Of a DNA stretch of 64,000 nucleotides, positions 59,951 to 64,000 are shown piece after piece. The notes beneath the pieces are model-generated. The model ran no database searches. It was not told where the DNA came from and saw only the letters and a program-made list of their open reading frames with translations. Origin of the DNA: Syncephalis plumigaleata (lineage: Eukaryota > Zoopagomycota > Zoopagomycetes > Zoopagales > Piptocephalidaceae); assembly GCA_025201365.1 (NCBI GenBank), contig JAIXMF010000007.1, positions 806,001-870,000 of the forward strand, written 5' to 3'. The position numbers were made by a program, and so were the translations under genes. How positions within the stretch are numbered: the first letter of the stretch is position 1; each line of letters starts with the position of its first letter.

Positions 59951-61482
59951 ATGGTGCGAGAGACCTCACACGACTTGCGTGCTCAGGCACGAGAAACTAT
60001 TCTGGAATTACTGGAACTAGTGTCGTCTGACGAGGAATTACCAACTGGACCGATACTGGCCAGCGATGAGGAAAGTGATAATGAAGACGAAGTAGATAGT
60101 AGTCGGTCAACGCATGATATAGCAACCATCTCTGATAATGACAGCAATAATGGTAACAATAAGAGACGTTTATCTGCTGCCGGTAAACCTAACGTGGATA
60201 TATTGACGAATAATCAGTTGATAACTTTTACGAATACTGAACAAGCTGAATTAAACGATATTACACCACCTGCATCAATGACTACTACCACGGATATGTA
60301 CGGTTTAATGCTGCCAACAGGTGTACAGACTCCTCAGCATCAGCCTACACCAAGCACTACAGTATCACAGCATTTTTTGGAGAACATTGCTACATTCGAT
60401 ATTGTTGCAGAGGATACGCATGAAGATCAAGACGACACTAGTAATCCAGTGGTGGATCGTTCAGATAATGAGAGAGATCATGATGATACTGATCATGTAG
60501 ACGACACGGAGGATTACACCCCTGATGTAATACCATTGGCCACGAAACCAATGTATAAACGACGTGTGGTTATTCCGGATAGTCGTGCAATAACATCAAA
60601 CGACACTCAGAAACCCATTTCTATAGGATCTATTTACGACAAAACCGGATTATTACAACGTACGAATAAATGGACTAGTCGAGCATTACCACAGGAATCA
60701 AGTAAAAAGTCAGGTATGTAGATTGGATAATGGCTTATGAATAAGTAGGCATTTGTGATGTGTACATTTCACTAATAGTCCAACGAAAACGTAGACTCGG
60801 GACATTTATTGACCAGTAAACACGATGAGGCATTACAGAAACTTGATAACGAACTACGAACCCTTGAATTGATGGAGGCTCGAATACAAAGTAGACTTGA
60901 CATCATCGAGGTATGTGTGTATATACATTCTACTTTCTAATAGATTACATGTGGTGACGATAACAATGTTAACGATATTAGATGGAGGAGAGAAAGATAA
61001 AGGCATACCTAATGTCCATTCCTTATGGTAGACATCTACTTGAGAATGATCAACATGCCGCCATGGCATTACAGGTTAGTAGTTATTGCCACTGTCAATT
61101 ATGATCATCATATTGATTAGTATATATATATACACAGCATCGTTTATTACAGGATGTACTCGATTCTATGAGTATTTCACTTACTCCCACTACGGAAGGA
61201 ATTGCAAGTGCAAACAAGGATGCGTCCACGCCTTCTTTGGATACATTGATGCTCGATAATAACGAGGAGAATAGTCATAATTTAGAAAAACTAGACAATC
61301 TAGCTGCGTTGGAAGCGTTAATGAAGCAGGCACACGATGAATCAGTAGAGCATACCATCATGGAGGAACAGACCGATCAAGTGCAACCATTTACGCATGA
61401 TGTCGATGTATCTGATGGCACAGCGACAACATTAGCACGGAATGCGTTATCATTTGAACAACAATCGGATGCATCACCCTAG
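59951..61482 (+). CDS. Unrecognised acidic protein with C-terminal coiled coil
   Basis: Starts MVRETSHDLRAQARETILEL with an acidic, Asp/Ser-rich body (ELVSSDEELPTGPILASDEE, DDTDHVDDTEDYTP), then KRRVVIPDSRAITSNDTQKP and TGLLQRTNKWTSRALPQESS. After an intron near 60,716-60,778 comes a helical segment (EALQKLDNELRTLELMEARI, RLDIIE|MEERKIKAYLMSIP, YGRHLLENDQHAAMALQ), and the last exon (61156-61482) ends FEQQSDASP. The join at 60,779 is one base out of phase for the coiled-coil frame; the in-phase alternative stops at 60,820. Possibly nuclear, but I recognise no family. Confidence 0.55.
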
Positions 61483-61726
61483 TGTATTCCATCGTTAACA
61501 TTGTATATTATTTATTAATTTATTGATTGATTGATTGATTACATTCATGCATGAGATAATCGCAAATTTATTCCACTATTATCATGTTCATTTTAGCACT
61601 TATTTCATATTACATTGCTATGTGCTAGATGTAAGCTAATATACATAGATAGGGATAATAAAAATAGATTTATAATTAATAATATTATTAGGAGGTGAAC
61701 ATTGAATGATTCACATGAAAATGCTA
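61483..61726. other. Convergent 3' flanks
   Basis: AT-rich, with a TTGA run (about 61520-61540) and no gene. Confidence 0.5.
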
Positions 61727-64000
61727 TTACATAGACGATCTCGACGGATTATTATTATTATTATCGAATGCGTCGCACCAACCATTGATGGGGAGACAAC
61801 TTAAATACTTGCACCAAGGACAGGTGCTCTGAGGATCCGCTTCAGTGTAGAATACAACGAACAATACGACGTAGAGCGTGATGACTATGGCACCACCGAT
61901 CCATCGACTGACCTTCCAAAATCGACCAGCAGTCGGGGGAAGGAACACGAGCGAGGTGAATATACCGAATAGAAAGCCACCGATATGAGCGAAATTATCG
62001 ATACCGGGCAGTAGACCGATGACAAATGACAATACGATAATCACCACTAGTTCGGCCATTTGACGACCACGACCCGCTGTCTCATTCCAATGTTGTAGTA
62101 GATCGATCATGCTGGCGGCGAGTAGAGCGAATACACTACCGGATGCACCTAGCGAGATCATTTGCACGGGTGCCACCACAGCACCTAGTAGAAATCCACC
62201 GATACCGCCTAAAAGATATATAGGCGCTAGACGTATTGCACCCCATTCACGTTCCATCTGCATACCCGTACGCCATTGGAATACACCGTTGAATAGGAGA
62301 TGTAAAAGACCGCCGTGTAAGAATATGGGTATAATCAATCGATACCATTGGTCGGGTGTGCCGGAGGGGAAGCCGCCGAAACCACAAATGTCACTTAACG
62401 ACATGGCTTCCGACATACCGGGCAACAGGATAGACGCTTATCAAGTGTAGTTGAACGCATACACGCCGTGAATCGTGCGCCACTCCTAATCCAAGCGAGT
62501 GATCCCGGTCCGATTAGATAGTTGAACGCATTGCCCGTTTGAATGAAGGAACCGGTCAACTGGTAGTTTACGGCCATTTCAACGAGAAGTATAACAATCT
62601 GAATGGCGATAATGGAGGCCATGAACAAAGGACGATACCTGCCCTTACCATCGCGTATTACCGTGTTGGCCGCATTTGTGCGGCAAGACTCATGCGTTTG
62701 GCGCGCATCTCATCGCCAACGGCATACTGGAACATTTGCGTAAGTCGACGACTAGCTCGAGGATTGTTCGACTCGTTGAATTCCATATGACGCGGTGTAT
62801 GCGGTGTCGTCATCTCTACCGCGTTGTAATCGTCGCGACTATACTCGTGAGCGTGCCAGCTCTTTGGTGATGGTGTCGGTGATGTTGCACGCTCCACACG
62901 TGCTTCAGTATGTAAATTACCACGATTTAAGGGTTGTTCCTCTCCGTGATACGTCGACATTGATCGTGCATCATGTAAACTATCTGCTGACCATGAAGCT
63001 GATCTGATGGTGCTGAATACATAGTCGCATACTCAACAGCGATGGAGTCTATTGCCTTCTGTGATTGTGGATGCTGATGATGATCATTTGTCATTTTGTA
63101 GTTGAATGAACTAGGTTGTGCATCTAGGGGAGGTGAACGTGTATTCTGATAAGTTGTCGCTTGTGTACCATTCATGGCCATAACTATATCTGACGTCTAA
63201 TGGTACGCGACAATGAACGTGACTTAACGGAACCATGATGATTGCTTTTTCCGCTAGAAACTGGTACCGCCGATTGAGTGCTGCTATTTTGTAACTGTTG
63301 CTTAGAATAATTATGACTATGATGATTAGTTGAATTAGACTCGGTAGTTTATAGGAGGCAGCCACAATGGGCGAGTGATACTGATGAGAATTAGTGGGAC
63401 TGTACTGACTACCATTCATGTGATGCTGACTAGGCCTCGTGGATTGTGCGGTGTAAAAAGTCCGGCGGTAGACGCGGTAGATGGCGACCAAGGAGTAGAG
63501 GAGGTCGCTAAGCCAGCAGCACGCGTCTTCTCCAATGGCGATGTGAACCCGACACTCCCGGATGAGGCACCACGTGAACTAGCGGCATCTGTGATGGAAT
63601 AGGCGGCGTGCCATGACTATCCTGATCATTACAATCGCGCAGGGTGGACTGCTTGAGATGATGATGATGATGAACAGGACTGGCGAGGATGACCAGTGAT
63701 CAGGCGTGTCACACGCTTCGTGCTCTTTATTAGCGATAATGCCACGTAATGTCTCCACACTACTCTCCCTACTCAGGGCGATGGTTGAGGGCGCATCCGA
63801 TTTGAGCAACTGCCCAAAGGAACCACGACTATTAACCGTGTAATTGTTATCGACCACGCTGTAGTTGCCAATATTAAAGCTATCAGTGTTATAGCTGCTA
63901 TTATGCCCGAAACTTAGTGAAATGTCAATATCCGATGCGGTATCGACTGCAACAGAGCATCCGCCTCACCGACACTATCACGTACCGAGGAGGTATAGGA
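61727..64000 (-). CDS. Rhomboid intramembrane serine protease (5' part uncertain, may run off the window)
   Basis: Cleaves membrane proteins within the bilayer. From the C-terminus: the catalytic Ser is in ISLGASGSVFALLAASMIDL, the catalytic His in IDNFAHIGGFLFGIFTSLVF, and the conserved loop entry is PIFLHGGLLHLLFNGVFQWR. Upstream spans include MASIIAIQIVILLVEMAVNY followed by GPGSLAWIRSGARFTACM and SDICGFGGFPSGTPDQWYRL, as in eukaryotic secretase-type rhomboids. Seven or so spans are inferred. A long Ser/His/Pro-rich N-terminal tail (MSTYHGEEQPLNRGNLHTEA, MNGTQATTYQNTRSPPLDAQ, QNSSTQSAVPVSSGKSNHHG) occurs in shifting frames up to at least 63,300. Breaks lie near 62,440, 62,655, 62,960 and 63,190. 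The true start was not found. Confidence 0.8.

Noticed and set aside
1-64000. tRNA and rRNA genes
   Set aside because: No convincing T-loop/D-loop pairs or rRNA-like segments were noticed by eye; a covariance-model scan would be needed to exclude them fully.
1-64000. LTR retroelements, Polintons or virus-derived genes
   Set aside because: No long terminal repeats, capsid, integrase or polymerase signatures were recognised anywhere in the window.

Overview
The window is nuclear DNA of a fungus, most likely an early-diverging lineage. The genes are cut by many short introns (about 50-110 bases, mostly GTAAG...(C)TAATAAC...TAG), intergenic DNA is AT-rich, and several proteins have fungal architectures: a DEP-DH-PH-CNH Rho1 exchange factor (Rom2/Rgf type), the V-ATPase assembly factor Pkr1, Nop16, a Pff1-type vacuolar protease, and Hop1 with HORMA, PHD and winged-helix parts. 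Species and phylum cannot be fixed from the sequence alone.

Left part (0-31 kb), minus strand unless noted: Rom2-like GEF; (+) dynactin p24; (+) Pat1; Pkr1; the 3' end of a Fanzor (eukaryotic TnpB kin) element; (+) an F-box protein; (+) eIF3j with two GC-AG introns; a large CPSF-A/MMS1-N family protein; (+) ceramide synthase Lag1. Reading frames here are clean once introns are removed. The 28.8-30.7 kb gap holds a long near-perfect hairpin and two cysteine-containing coding-like scraps.

Right part (31-64 kb): (+) a Cid1-family terminal nucleotidyltransferase with huge low-complexity flanks; (+) ribosomal protein S21; a second F-box protein; an unknown small protein; Nop16; a prolyl oligopeptidase and an oligopeptidase B-like enzyme in tandem, both with signal peptides; Pff1-like M28 protease; (+) RPB6; a stand-alone EXD2-type HNH protein; (+) Cu/Zn superoxide dismutase; (+) Hop1; an unknown membrane protein; a 50-residue CPxC mini-protein; (+) an acidic coiled-coil protein; and a rhomboid protease running towards the right edge. 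Most of the longer genes here show one or more frame breaks inside otherwise well-conserved coding sequence. Such breaks are absent from the left part, which points to indel errors in the assembly or to real decay.

The genes are mostly unrelated housekeeping functions (translation, transcription, RNA decay, cell-wall signalling, secretory pathway) and do not form an operon-like system. The only functional grouping is a run of three secretory or vacuolar peptidases at 42-52.5 kb. The most unusual items are the Fanzor remnant with its scattered repeat fragments, the 94-base hairpin, the GC-AG introns, the 10-base HOP1 microexon, the HNH protein lacking its usual exonuclease domain, and the 50-residue small gene.
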